Source: Atlanticothrix silvestris CENA357 (lineage in GTDB: Bacteria; Cyanobacteriota; Cyanobacteriia; Cyanobacteriales; Nostocaceae). Taken from it: a stretch of DNA of 64,000 nucleotides. How positions within the stretch are numbered: the first letter of the stretch is position 1; each line of letters begins with the position of its first letter. Shown here one piece after another: positions 1 to 9,177 of the stretch. The notes below the pieces were generated by a model, which had not been told where the DNA came from, did not search any database, and saw only the letters and a list, made by a program, of their open reading frames with translations. A program made the translations under genes and the position numbers. The stretch is taken from the NCBI RefSeq assembly GCF_016056295.1, contig NZ_JAECZB010000003.1, positions 62,001 to 126,000 on the forward strand. Reading direction: 5' to 3'.

Positions 1-457
1 ATCATAGAGGTGCGTGCGATCGCCATACCTAAATGATGAATATGTGGAATCTGAAACAAGTTTGGTTTTTCTTCGTTTACCCATAAGAGAATTACCAAGG
101 TTGATTGAAGAAAATCGCAACCAGGGAAGAAGGGCGATGAGAAAGGCGTGAGAGAATGGGCGAAGAATTTCTAATGTTTTGCGCAAAGGTCTTAATTGCC
201 TGTGTCTTTGTCATTAAAATCTTCAATTAGAAACTATTTATAATCGAAGGCTTTATATATAAAGTTTGAAACTTTATTCACTTTGATGATTTTTGCTGTA
301 AATAAGTGTCAATTTGCTTCTTTCGTCAATTTTTGCTTTATTTGACTAAATTTTAGACAATTTATGCTTTTGATACCCAAAGATGAGGGCAAATTATGAA
401 TTTTTTTATTTATGACTTTTGTTACAATTAGTAAAATTTTTATAAAAACACACCATT
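1..457. other. AT-rich intergenic region, no gene seen
   Basis: No open frame of convincing length or composition is seen. The region becomes strongly AT-rich towards its right end, as expected for a promoter region of the following plus-strand gene. A single HIP1-like GCGATCGC core lies near the left edge. An upstream gene may end just outside the window. Confidence 0.5.
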
Positions 458-1501
458 ATGGCTTTATATGCTGAATTACATAGACACCTGGGGGGATCAG
501 TCGTTCCCCGTGTATTGTGGCGGTACTTTGAGCGCCATGCGACAGATTTAATTGCTCGTTTTGCTGAATATTCAGAGTTTGAAGATTTTTACACCCGTCC
601 CCGTAATACATTAGATGAGTATTTAGAATTACATACCCTAGTAGAAAGTGTACAAACTGTAGAGACGTTGCCTTACTTTATCTATCGTTTGCTACGGGGC
701 GCTTATATTTTTGAAAATTTGGCATATCTAGAACTGCGCTACACTCCTTATTTACGGACACCTGAGCATCTGAGTCAACCTGAGCGAATTGACAAGATGG
801 CAGAAATTGTGGAAGTTGTAGGCAAAGCTAGTCATTTGCCAGAATATCCCATTGTGACTAGCCAAATTCTCTGTATGCACACCCGTCTACCATTAGAGGT
901 AAATCGGGCGATTATTGATTTGGCAGTGCAGAATAAACAGTACGTTTGTGGGATAGATGTAGCAGGCGGCGATCGCTATTATGAAGAACGACTAGACGAA
1001 TGGATTAGCTTGTATGATTATGCGCGATCACTAGGCGTTAACACTACAGGACATCTGTACGAAACTACCGCTGGTTGCTACCCGCAATTGTTACCTTATC
1101 TGATGCGAATCGGTCACGGCATCCAAATTCCTCTGTTATATCCAGAGTTGCTAGCAGATGTAGCAAGACGTGGCCAATGCTTAGAAGTTTGTCCCACAAC
1201 TTACCTCAAAACAGGCACTTTAGAAGATATCCGTCAACTGAAATTAGTTTTTGACCAGTGTTTTGATGCTGGGGTAGATATCGCTATTTGTACCGATAAC
1301 GCCGGTTTGCACAATGTGCGTTTACCTTTTGAGTATGAAAATCTTTTGACTTACGACATTATTAGTTTTGGGCAATTGCAAGCTTGTCAAAATGCAGCTT
1401 TTCGTCACGCCTTTGCTTGGCCTTACGCTCAACCCCCTGCATCCCTTTTAAGTGGTTTGCTGAAGCCTGAATCTCCTAAAGTTTTGGCAATGAGGGATTA
1501 A
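458..1501 (+). CDS. Adenosine deaminase family protein
   Basis: This is a metal-dependent TIM-barrel deaminase of the adenosine deaminase family, probably cytosolic. The HxH metal ligands are visible at residues 8-10 (ELHRHLGGS). A TGHLYE block at 198-202 stands where classical enzymes have HAGE, giving His199 and a possible catalytic Glu202. IGHG at 218-221 supplies the next His. CTDNAGLH around 278-285 replaces the usual TDDP, so the first Asp is kept and the second is Asn. At 347 residues it matches the family's usual length. The departures from HAGE and TDDP mean the substrate may not be adenosine itself. Family membership is seen directly; substrate is not. The gene stands alone and converges on a rhodanese-like gene. 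Confidence 0.8.
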   Translation: MALYAELHRHLGGSVVPRVLWRYFERHATDLIARFAEYSEFEDFYTRPRNTLDEYLELHTLVESVQTVETLPYFIYRLLRGAYIFENLAYLELRYTPYLRTPEHLSQPERIDKMAEIVEVVGKASHLPEYPIVTSQILCMHTRLPLEVNRAIIDLAVQNKQYVCGIDVAGGDRYYEERLDEWISLYDYARSLGVNTTGHLYETTAGCYPQLLPYLMRIGHGIQIPLLYPELLADVARRGQCLEVCPTTYLKTGTLEDIRQLKLVFDQCFDAGVDIAICTDNAGLHNVRLPFEYENLLTYDIISFGQLQACQNAAFRHAFAWPYAQPPASLLSGLLKPESPKVLAMRD

Positions 1502-1521
1502 ATTGATGGAAAAGTAAGTTC

Positions 1522-1571
1522 GTAGTAAGGACTTCAGTCCTGCTTTTTCTAAGTACTAAAGTGCTTACTAC
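1522..1571. repeat. Palindromic repeat between convergent genes
   Basis: The left arm begins GTAGTAAGGACTTCAGTCCT. The right arm, read in reverse complement, is GTAGTAAGCACTTTAGTACT, so the two arms match at 17 of 20 positions. The left arm also contains its own AGGACTTCAGTCCT hairpin. The element lies between two convergent genes and could act as a bidirectional terminator. It resembles dispersed palindromes common in Nostoc genomes. Confidence 0.6.
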
Positions 1572-1607
1572 AAACCCTCAAAATTAACATCAACAAGTTG
1601 AATTTAA

Positions 1608-1943
1608 TTAAGCAGCAACACCTTCTGTAGCACCACCAGCTGTTTTCCAGGCGGTAAAACCACCTTCAATTTCAGCGACATCAGTAAACCCAGCTTCGCG
1701 CAATAATTGTGCAGCATGGGTTGATTGTTCGTCGTTATCGCCATAAATATAGATATGGCGTTTCGTATGCAAGGCAGATTTGGCTCGCTGTACCAAGTCT
1801 TCTAAGGAGATAGGTATTGCCCCAGTGATATGACCGTCATTGTAAGTATGGCGATCGCGCACGTCAATAATTGTAAAAGCTGGTTGACCCCATTCCAAAC
1901 GAGACTTTAGATCATGAACATCAGCTACTAAATTAGTACTCAT
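1608..1943 (-). CDS. Single-domain rhodanese-fold protein, catalytic Cys absent
   Basis: This 111-residue protein has the rhodanese fold signatures: FTIIDVRD near residue 24-31, HITGAIPIS, and a C-terminal EIEGGFTAWKTAGG. In active enzymes the loop after the central strand carries the persulfide Cys (for example CYHGNSS in GlpE). Here that loop reads YIYGDNDEQS, with no cysteine, and I see no cysteine anywhere in the protein. It should therefore not act as a sulfurtransferase and may be a binding or regulatory rhodanese-homology domain. It is a single gene, convergent with the deaminase gene. Family assignment is firm; function is unknown. Confidence 0.8.
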   Translation of the reverse strand: MSTNLVADVHDLKSRLEWGQPAFTIIDVRDRHTYNDGHITGAIPISLEDLVQRAKSALHTKRHIYIYGDNDEQSTHAAQLLREAGFTDVAEIEGGFTAWKTAGGATEGVAA

Positions 1944-2546
1944 CAGCTTTTCTTGCTTATACCTTAATCAGCAATCTATCAAAAATCCCTATTCGATTGA
2001 GTTTTCAGTCTAATAAGTTAATAATTTGCGACTAGTTTAAAACAATCCCCCAAGAATTTGGGGGAATAATCATTAGTTATTAGTTCATGAAACAGCAGGT
2101 TAGACACTTTAGCAATGAGTTTGCCTTGGGCATTCGTGAAAATCAAGCCTTCGTTTGAGAATTTGGGTTGTGATAACATGAAAATTACAGATTTACCTGC
2201 ATCAGTACTTGAGGAACTTTGCCAAAGCGAATATTGGCGAATCGACATTGACCCCGGATTTAATGCCAATGTGGGATTTCTGTAAGTGATAAATTCTCTT
2301 TGATTGCTGCTTGCAGTAAAGGAGCGCGTTTTGCATACTCCTCCACTTTGGCGATCGCGCTGTGGATAAAATAGGGTTTTTTCGTTGGTTGAGAATTCAA
2401 ATTTTAATTTCTGATTACCCACCCAAGAAGGTAATTTCGTTATTTGAACCACGTTTAAAACTCTGTTTGAGAGTGCCCACTCATGCCTAAATAAAAAACC
2501 TACACTTGTCAGATGGTGGTGAGGAGGTGGAAGAGGTGGGAGATGT
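1944..2546. other. Intergenic region with no convincing gene
   Basis: About 600 bases separate the rhodanese-like gene from the end of the CRISPR operon. A minus-strand frame of 193 codons runs through it but has low-complexity, unprotein-like composition and overlaps the end of the RAMP gene. A short plus-strand frame at 2178-2285 (35 codons, MKITDLPASVLEELCQ...) looks protein-like and could be a gene fragment. It has no homologue I recognise. Confidence 0.35.
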
Positions 2547-4832
2547 TCATTTTTTGGGTGGTTTAGGTCTTTGTATAGCAGGATGAGAACTATTTCCATC
2601 CCCTGAGTTATATCGATTATTGTTGGGTCTAGAATCTCTATTATTGTTCTGAGGTTTTATTATTGGTTTTTCAAACTTTTTTGTTGAGATATTTTCAGGT
2701 GATGAAGCTGAGGAAGTTGGTAATTTACGATTATCTGTGATATTCATTATCTGCAATGGAGTTGGCAAAACAGGACGCTCTTTATACTCGTTAGTAGGCT
2801 TAATAGTCATATATCGAGTATCTTCTGCTTTTAATGGAGAATTCCAACGCAGCATTGCCAAAAGCATTTCAATACGTGGTAAATCTTTTAGGCTGTTTAG
2901 TTCTCCTTCTTTTGGTTTATCTTCGTTGCTGATATTATCAATTACATATTCCTCAAAAGCCTTGATGAAACTAATCTGCTGTTCGTCGCTGGCTGATGTT
3001 TCGGCTTCATTCCAGTGATTTCCATCAAATAATTTTTGGTAGCGTGTAGTGCGATCGCTCAAATAAAGCTTATGCTCAATTTTAACTGCACCCATCCCTA
3101 AAGGTTTACCCATACCTAGAGAAAGGCAGTACTCTTCACCTTGTTTGCCAATGCCAAAAGCTTGTGCTTTACCGCTTGAAATACTTAATACCCACAACAA
3201 TACGCCTAGCTCTACATCGCTCAAGTTTTCAAAGTTGATGGTAAACGTAAAATGAACATCCGATTTTATTGGTTTAATTTGAGTAGTTTGAGTATCTGAA
3301 GGTTCATTCGGGTTTGGCGGCAGTTTAATATCAGGATTACTTCCTTTGTGCCAGTAAAGTTTATGTCCTCGAATAACGGTTTTTTCATCATCCGGTTGAG
3401 GAGAATAATGCTTAAGTTGTTTTCTATCGGTGCTAGTTTGAACTAAATAGTGTTGAAAAGTTGTGAGTTTTGGACTACCTAATATTTTAGGGATTAAGGT
3501 TTTCTCAAAATCTCCTTGATACCAAACATTTACAGGTTGGGTACAAATAGCATCATTAAAGAAGACTCTCCCTGCACGAGCATTTTCTCGTTCTTTCCCA
3601 TCTACATAGCCAAATATTGCTTCAGTAATATCGGTTATAGAAGAGTTGCGTAAATTCTCTGGTACTAAGTCATAAGGAGATAAATCATAAGGCAAGCGAA
3701 ACATTTGCGCTCTACCCAAAAAACGGATAGTTTCTCCATCTTCGTTTAGTAGAAAAAATACAGGTTCTCCATTTTGAAGATATCCATCTTTTGGGCGAGA
3801 ATTTTTAGTAGGTTTATCCTTGGGAAAGCTATCTTCCTGCCATTTTGTTATTTGATCATCATCATGAAAACGTTGTATAATTTCATCCGCTACTTGATAT
3901 TCTCCAATTTTATCGTGCAAAAAAACAAACTCTAGATGTTTATATTGCATATCTCCTGTAATGACTAATGTTGCTGGCTTCATGTTAGAACATGCTTGTA
4001 AACTTGCTGAGTTAACATGACGGTATCGCAGGTAAATATCGGGATGACGTTCTTTTTGCTTGCCAGTTTTTGTATCTGTAGTTACTTGGCGTGGGAAAAA
4101 GTAATTTTTTTCTTCAGCATCAATATCAACATATATATGTTGGTGCTGATATTTCCAATTTGGATTACTTCCTGGTTTTTTACCAATATAGAGCGATTGA
4201 CGTGGCTGATTAGGAATACAAGGAAGGTCGTTTCTATCAATACGTCCGTAGCCGAATTCCTCTATTACATAATCCTTATTATTTATTTTTCGTATAAATC
4301 CAGCACGAACTTTAGAACGGTAGCAAGGAATTTGAATACCTGGATTTCTCGGATGTATTTCTTCTGACTGTTCAATTAAATTAGATGCATAAATCTCTTG
4401 AAGTGCTTTGTCTCCCAAAGAACGATAAAAAGGCTTTTTATTTGTAACTTTTGTAATTTTACTAAAGCTGATAATTTCTATAAGGCTTCTAGTCATTCCA
4501 CGTAAGCTACTACCAGGAATAACTGGTTTTTCATTCCTAGCTTCTGGCTGTGTATAGAAAAAATCAGGTAAATCTTTTGTTTCTGCACCGCATTCAAATT
4601 CTTCTCTAGTTAACCCACAACGAATATATAAAGGTGACTTGGTTATGAGCGTACATTCAATCCTACCTGTATATCTATTCTCAGATTGAGAATAATAAGA
4701 ATTATACTGAGGTAAAGATTCAGATTTAACCTCAACAATTTTATTCGGTAATTCAACAAAGTTATAGGGAGCGAGAGCTTTAGGTTTATTATTTTTTGGT
4801 TCTGGAACATCATGAATATGTCTTGGCAGCAT
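2547..4832 (-). CDS. Large CRISPR-associated RAMP protein, TIGR03986-like
   Basis: A 761-residue RAMP-superfamily (Cas7-like) protein, probably an RNA-binding subunit of the type III effector. The N-terminal third has PVIPGSSLRGMTRSL, the glycine-rich RAMP motif seen in Cas7 subunits. A middle block NARAGRVFFNDA and TFQHYLVQTSTD are typical of the TIGR03986 family. A second ferredoxin-like half follows, with GVLLWVLSISSGKAQAFGIGKQ and LGMGKPLGMGAVKI. The last 50 residues are Asn/Pro/Lys-rich and probably disordered. It is the last gene of the operon and overlaps the preceding csx19-like gene by 23 bp, implying translational coupling. The family is recognised; its exact place in the complex (terminal Cas7-like cap) is inferred. 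Confidence 0.8.
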   Translation of the reverse strand: MLPRHIHDVPEPKNNKPKALAPYNFVELPNKIVEVKSESLPQYNSYYSQSENRYTGRIECTLITKSPLYIRCGLTREEFECGAETKDLPDFFYTQPEARNEKPVIPGSSLRGMTRSLIEIISFSKITKVTNKKPFYRSLGDKALQEIYASNLIEQSEEIHPRNPGIQIPCYRSKVRAGFIRKINNKDYVIEEFGYGRIDRNDLPCIPNQPRQSLYIGKKPGSNPNWKYQHQHIYVDIDAEEKNYFFPRQVTTDTKTGKQKERHPDIYLRYRHVNSASLQACSNMKPATLVITGDMQYKHLEFVFLHDKIGEYQVADEIIQRFHDDDQITKWQEDSFPKDKPTKNSRPKDGYLQNGEPVFFLLNEDGETIRFLGRAQMFRLPYDLSPYDLVPENLRNSSITDITEAIFGYVDGKERENARAGRVFFNDAICTQPVNVWYQGDFEKTLIPKILGSPKLTTFQHYLVQTSTDRKQLKHYSPQPDDEKTVIRGHKLYWHKGSNPDIKLPPNPNEPSDTQTTQIKPIKSDVHFTFTINFENLSDVELGVLLWVLSISSGKAQAFGIGKQGEEYCLSLGMGKPLGMGAVKIEHKLYLSDRTTRYQKLFDGNHWNEAETSASDEQQISFIKAFEEYVIDNISNEDKPKEGELNSLKDLPRIEMLLAMLRWNSPLKAEDTRYMTIKPTNEYKERPVLPTPLQIMNITDNRKLPTSSASSPENISTKKFEKPIIKPQNNNRDSRPNNNRYNSGDGNSSHPAIQRPKPPKK

Positions 4833-5406
4833 GAGCTAATTCCTTTTCTGTAGTAAGCTTAACTAAACGACTGAGATAAATATGAGCTAAACCTGTTTCT
4901 TGTTCACAATCTATATAGTGGCGAACGCTCAAACGTAACGGACGATATGTTTTGCCAGAATTTTTATCAAATTCAATATCAACTAAAGGTACAGCGTGAC
5001 GTAATCCTTGTGAACCGTCAGATACTAAAGTAAAATAATCACGGACTTTTTCTGCTTGCGTTCCCAATAAAATTTGATCTTCGGGAATATAATCTTCTCT
5101 TTTCAGATGTTCATCTTTGATAAGACGAGCTTTGAAACCTTCATCGCTTTGCCAAAGCATAACTTCTGCATTTTCACCAAAAGCGCGACATTGTTGTAAA
5201 GTGCAAGAACGTAGTTTTGCAAATTGAGAAAATACGCTATCCGATGTTATTAAACTTCCATCTTGAAGAAATTTACCCCAAATTACTCCGTCTTCAGCGT
5301 GTCCTAGCAAGTAATTTAATTGATTCTTTTTGGCTTGTTGTCCTAGCCATTTTTGTAAGTCTAAATTCCTTGGAACCTCTAAATGTTCGCATGATGGTTT
5401 ATTCAA
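4810..5406 (-). CDS. csx19: CRISPR-associated protein, TIGR03984/Csx19-like
   Basis: A 198-residue protein of the kind annotated TIGR03984 (Csx19), which occurs with type III-D effector genes. Supporting features are the early block LGHAEDGVIWGKFLQDGSL, the central ARLIKDEH...EDQILLGTQ and the late LRLSVRHYIDCEQETGLAHIYLSRLVKL. It has no recognisable catalytic motif. Its start overlaps the end of the double-Cas7 gene by 4 bp and its end overlaps the RAMP gene by 23 bp. The role is not firmly known; structural participation in the III-D complex is inferred from constant gene neighbourhood. Confidence 0.7.
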   Translation of the reverse strand: MNKPSCEHLEVPRNLDLQKWLGQQAKKNQLNYLLGHAEDGVIWGKFLQDGSLITSDSVFSQFAKLRSCTLQQCRAFGENAEVMLWQSDEGFKARLIKDEHLKREDYIPEDQILLGTQAEKVRDYFTLVSDGSQGLRHAVPLVDIEFDKNSGKTYRPLRLSVRHYIDCEQETGLAHIYLSRLVKLTTEKELAHAAKTYS

Positions 5407-6893
5407 GCTGCTAACTCCTCGTTTAATGCAGTAACAAATTTATCTAAAGACTCAATATCATTCACAACTAAAGGTTCATCTTTTGCAAGTTGAGAAATAG
5501 TCCACGTTGTCTTTTCCTGGGAATTATGCAAAGTAATAGTTGTGTCTTTACCATGCAATCTTCCCCGTCCAATACTGCTAGTACCACCTACAGGTAAATC
5601 CCCAGTCCATAAATCTTTAAGTAACAGCAGTAGTAAACCTATTTCGTAGCCTTTTGGCTGGCGTAACTCTAGTTTTAGTTCTACTTTTGTATTTTCACTT
5701 CCAAATACTGGCTGTTCTTGAAACAATGCTCCATGTAATGCACCACCTGTAAAGCGGTCAATGGCGATACGATTTTGGACTAAATCATTGTCTTTAGTAG
5801 CACCTTCGATAATACTTTCATCTACAGTTAAGCGGCTAGCCTTTGCTTTTTTTGCCTGCTCATTATTAGTTGATTCTAATTTTTGTTTTTTATCCTTTAC
5901 AAAACCAAATATCTCATTAACTATTTGTTCGGTGATCAGTTGTTTCTTACCTTGTGTCAAAGTGTTAATAATTCTTTCTGCACGGTGACGCAATGCTCCT
6001 GTTAAAGCTGTACCAGATAAAATTGGTTTCAGTTCCTCGTTGCGTCTAGATTTCAAATGAACAACATCAGGAGCTTTATCGCTGGAAGCTTGACCTGAAC
6101 GAATCAGTAAGGGACTTGCGAGGATGAATGTGGCTTGGATGGTTAGGCGATCGCGTTTATCTTTTGCATCCAGTTGGACTTGGAGTGCTGTTTCAATTGA
6201 TTTACTTATATTGGGTGATTTTGTGTAGGATTGCGCCCAATCACGATCTAGAGTTAACCATTGAAAACGTTGATTAGGGTTGGTCATATCAAGTTCCCAA
6301 ACTTGCCATTTTTCTACATGACAGCGACCAAATCCCCGCCGCTTTTTTATGCCAATATTAATTTCACCATCTTTTAAACCTTTAAGAACAATTGCTAATT
6401 CTCTAACTAATTGCTCCTTATTCTTATCTGCATCAATCAACAATTCAAAATACAGGTCAAACTTTGTTCCTGCTTCTAATAACTCTAGGTCATATTTTGC
6501 GCCTGGTTCGGCTGTTCTAGTAATGCTATTAATTTTGACACCATCTCTCAGTTCTGCTTTGATATTTTCTCTGCTGAGTGCATCATTTATTATTAGAGGA
6601 CTTTGCTCACCCTCTTCATCACTACGCAGACCGCCAAATAATAAAGATTCTTCTATAGCACTATAACCATTTTGATATTCTCGCAAATAGTTTCGTAGCG
6701 CTCCGGCGATAGATGAACCCATCAGTAAAGCTTTATCTTCTCTACTGTCTCGCAACAAAACTAAATCAGTATCACCATCAACATCACCGCTTCCTAAACA
6801 AGTAGGAGTATTTAAAACCAAAGTGCCTTTGACTATAATGCGTTCGATTATATGGCGTTGATTACGATTTTTGAGGCGATCGCTATTCATCAA
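5403..6893 (-). CDS. Double Cas7 (Csm3-like) fusion protein
   Basis: A 496-residue protein made of two Csm3-type Cas7 halves. The first half has DLVLLRDSREDKALLMGSSI followed by GALRNYL, then DGVKINSITRTAEPGAKYD. The second has APDVVHLKSRRNEELKPILSG with TALTGALRHRAER, then NRIAIDRFTGGALHGALF and VGGTSSIGRGRL. In Csm3 an Asp just before the glycine-rich motif cleaves target RNA every 6 nt; both halves keep Asp candidates there. This organisation resembles Cas7-2x of the Synechocystis III-D2/III-Dv complex. It overlaps csx10 and csx19 by 4 bp on each side. Two RNA-cleaving sites in one chain is an inference. Confidence 0.8.
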   Translation of the reverse strand: MMNSDRLKNRNQRHIIERIIVKGTLVLNTPTCLGSGDVDGDTDLVLLRDSREDKALLMGSSIAGALRNYLREYQNGYSAIEESLLFGGLRSDEEGEQSPLIINDALSRENIKAELRDGVKINSITRTAEPGAKYDLELLEAGTKFDLYFELLIDADKNKEQLVRELAIVLKGLKDGEINIGIKKRRGFGRCHVEKWQVWELDMTNPNQRFQWLTLDRDWAQSYTKSPNISKSIETALQVQLDAKDKRDRLTIQATFILASPLLIRSGQASSDKAPDVVHLKSRRNEELKPILSGTALTGALRHRAERIINTLTQGKKQLITEQIVNEIFGFVKDKKQKLESTNNEQAKKAKASRLTVDESIIEGATKDNDLVQNRIAIDRFTGGALHGALFQEQPVFGSENTKVELKLELRQPKGYEIGLLLLLLKDLWTGDLPVGGTSSIGRGRLHGKDTTITLHNSQEKTTWTISQLAKDEPLVVNDIESLDKFVTALNEELAA

Positions 6894-8515
6894 ATTTCCT
6901 CCTTCATTGCTTTTTTAGCCACAGCCATAATTAGACGCAGGGTATATTTTTCAACCAGCTTGTTGTTAATTGCAAATTCATCTGTAATACTTCGCTCTAT
7001 GTCAGCAATCTTGACTGTTAAATCCTGTGGATTGCTAATCCAAGACATAGGGGTACGCAGCCATTCATCAAGTTTTTGCTTCAGAGAATCTTTGCCTGTA
7101 CCTATTTTGGCTTTTTCAAATTGACCCTTAGCATTAGCTGGTAAATTATCTAAAAGTGACAATACTAAATCACAGTTGCCAGTTGCTAGTGCCTGTCTTG
7201 CTACTAATTGCAAGCGTGACAATTGGCTGTTACTAATGTTACCTTGGATTGCTAAACGTCCAATTTGTTTTTGCAATAATTGTTCTAGTTTTTTGTGTAG
7301 TAGTCTCTCGGCCATGTGTGCTGCTAAAGTACGTGATGTTTCTTGTTTTAATGTCGGCTGACTAGTTGATTTAGTTGGTTTTGGATATACCTGAAAATGG
7401 TTTTCTTCTAACCAATTCACAACAACTCTGCCAAAACCTTCTACTCTTCGTTCTCCAATACCTTGAGTTTCCAGTTGTTGAATTTGCTCTGAGGTTAAAG
7501 AAATATTCTCAAAAACAAATACGCTTCCTGCTGTAAATGCTGGAACTTGAGGTAAAGGAAGTCCCCATTTACGATTAAATCCACCTACTAAAGTGCTACT
7601 AGTAAAACTTCTTTTTGACTGTAGTTCTACACCTAAAATTTTTTTTAGTTCTTCTATTAATGGTACTGGGACTTGATGTTGTGCTGACGGAGGAATTACG
7701 GCATATTGCCCCCATTCATCACGTAAAACCATGTCACTTAGCAGTGTAATTGTAAAACTCTCTCTATCAATACGGTCTTCAATTGGAATACTTACTTCAT
7801 CCCAAGCGTCGTGACAATTGATCTCAGAAATTTTTGTATGCCCGTAACCTGCACTTTGAGAACCACCTAACCAAAGGTCTTGTGATTTGTGGAGTAATTT
7901 TTTCAGAAAAGCTGCATCTGCTTCTTTACAGAGAATGACAGCTTGAAACGTTTGTCCAGCATCAATAGCTTCGTAGCGAAAAATTTCCCCTTCACCTTTG
8001 AGTTGCTTGGTTTGAGGGTCGCGTTTAATTTGAGTAGATCGTCCTTGTTTGCGATCGCGTTGATTGTGAATATTAATCCGTCGTTTTTCTTTATAGAATC
8101 TGACACAGCTACCTTCTTCTGTGCAAAAGTATTCACCCACAAACTTGGAGTTTTCTAGATCATCCCCTCTATCAAGACTGAAATCATAAACCCATATCGT
8201 TGAATCATCTGTTACTTCTGCATCCTTATCCTTAAACCAAGAACGGGGTACAGGTAGTGTCCGGTTCCCGTCCTGACTTAGCAAATAGGCGTTTAGATAG
8301 CGCGTGCTTTTAGCATCAAAAAATAGGTGTTTGACTGTATCATTGCTCAAATCAAGCTCTGATAATTGATGCTGCTTCATGTACCGACCAATTATTGCAC
8401 CCCGAATCATGCTACCGGGAATAAAACTATAAGATACATCACTATTTGGATCGCCTTGAAATGAAGTAGCAAGCAGTGGTTGTTGAGTATGCAATGAAAA
8501 AGTAATTATCTTCAT
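6890..8515 (-). CDS. csx10: Csx10-type RAMP protein with helical C-terminal extension
   Basis: Csx10 is the Cas5-like subunit that marks type III-D systems and caps the crRNA 5' tag. This 541-residue protein starts MKIITFSLHTQQPLLATS and has the motif YSFIPGSMIRGAIIGRYM around residues 29-46. LWLGGSQSAGYGHTKI near 216-231 and IGERRVEGFGRVVVNWL near 350-366 are two further glycine-rich RAMP loops. From about residue 385 onward the protein turns into a long, charged helical region (LAAHMAERLLHKKLEQLLQK and following), with no RAMP motif. No separate Cas11 small-subunit gene is present, so this tail may supply that function. It overlaps both neighbouring genes by 4 bp. Confidence 0.8.
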   Translation of the reverse strand: MKIITFSLHTQQPLLATSFQGDPNSDVSYSFIPGSMIRGAIIGRYMKQHQLSELDLSNDTVKHLFFDAKSTRYLNAYLLSQDGNRTLPVPRSWFKDKDAEVTDDSTIWVYDFSLDRGDDLENSKFVGEYFCTEEGSCVRFYKEKRRINIHNQRDRKQGRSTQIKRDPQTKQLKGEGEIFRYEAIDAGQTFQAVILCKEADAAFLKKLLHKSQDLWLGGSQSAGYGHTKISEINCHDAWDEVSIPIEDRIDRESFTITLLSDMVLRDEWGQYAVIPPSAQHQVPVPLIEELKKILGVELQSKRSFTSSTLVGGFNRKWGLPLPQVPAFTAGSVFVFENISLTSEQIQQLETQGIGERRVEGFGRVVVNWLEENHFQVYPKPTKSTSQPTLKQETSRTLAAHMAERLLHKKLEQLLQKQIGRLAIQGNISNSQLSRLQLVARQALATGNCDLVLSLLDNLPANAKGQFEKAKIGTGKDSLKQKLDEWLRTPMSWISNPQDLTVKIADIERSITDEFAINNKLVEKYTLRLIMAVAKKAMKEEI

Positions 8516-9177
8516 GCAACTTTCTCCTGAATTTGACCAAACAAGCTTACATAATCTCGTGTAACTTCTTTACCTGCATGATTATGCAGCGTACATCGCA
8601 CATATCCTCGACCTCGATTGCGTCCACTTCCTACACGCCGAAGTGCTAGTACACCCACTGCTAAAATTGACAGCATTTCATCACTAGGTTGACCTTCAAA
8701 TATTAAATCAGCTTTGAATTCAAGCTGGCGTATAACTACTCTAAAAGAACATAAACTTCCTTCGTCTGCTGTACCAGTTTGGGAATCAATCGCAGTTTGG
8801 CGACGGATAGTAGTAAGAGATTCTAGAACTTCCTCTCTTTTCAATGACTCATCTTGAATTTGCCAAGCAATAGCTTCCCGTAAATCATCTGGTAAGCAAG
8901 CATCTCCTACGTGCATTGCTGCTATTGTTCCCACAGTGCTACCGGGTGTACCAAAAAGAGTGCAAGCGAGATTTTCCCAATATGGGCGACTATCATGTAG
9001 AACTGCAATTAAGTTGTCGCATTCTTCACGCAACAAACCCTTAAGTGTGCGTCCGCGTAAGTAAGGAAATCCACAGGAATCATGCTCAACTTCTTGATCG
9101 ATTAAACCTGCAACACCATCCCCTCTGCCGAAAGTGGTATCACTTAATAATGTAATTTTTAGTTGATAAATAATCAC
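8512..9177 (-). CDS. Csm3-like Cas7 subunit
   Basis: A 221-residue Cas7-family protein, likely a backbone subunit that holds crRNA and cuts target RNA. It has FGRGDGVAGLIDQEVEHDS followed by PYLRGRTLKGLLREE (residues 16-51). An Asp or Glu just before the RGRTLKG loop could be the catalytic acid. RRQTAIDSQTGTADEGSL is the thumb-type segment and LRRVGSGRNRGRGYV the second glycine-rich loop. The start codon is GTG and directly abuts the stop codon of cas10, and the gene overlaps csx10 by 4 bp. The length is typical for single Csm3-type proteins. The distinction between Csm3 and Cmr4-like naming cannot be made by eye. Confidence 0.8.
   Translation of the reverse strand: MIIYQLKITLLSDTTFGRGDGVAGLIDQEVEHDSCGFPYLRGRTLKGLLREECDNLIAVLHDSRPYWENLACTLFGTPGSTVGTIAAMHVGDACLPDDLREAIAWQIQDESLKREEVLESLTTIRRQTAIDSQTGTADEGSLCSFRVVIRQLEFKADLIFEGQPSDEMLSILAVGVLALRRVGSGRNRGRGYVRCTLHNHAGKEVTRDYVSLFGQIQEKVA

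Noticed and set aside
2018-2599. 193-codon minus frame after the CRISPR operon
   Set aside because: Composition is not protein-like, it overlaps the end of the RAMP gene and has no recognisable motif or ribosome site.
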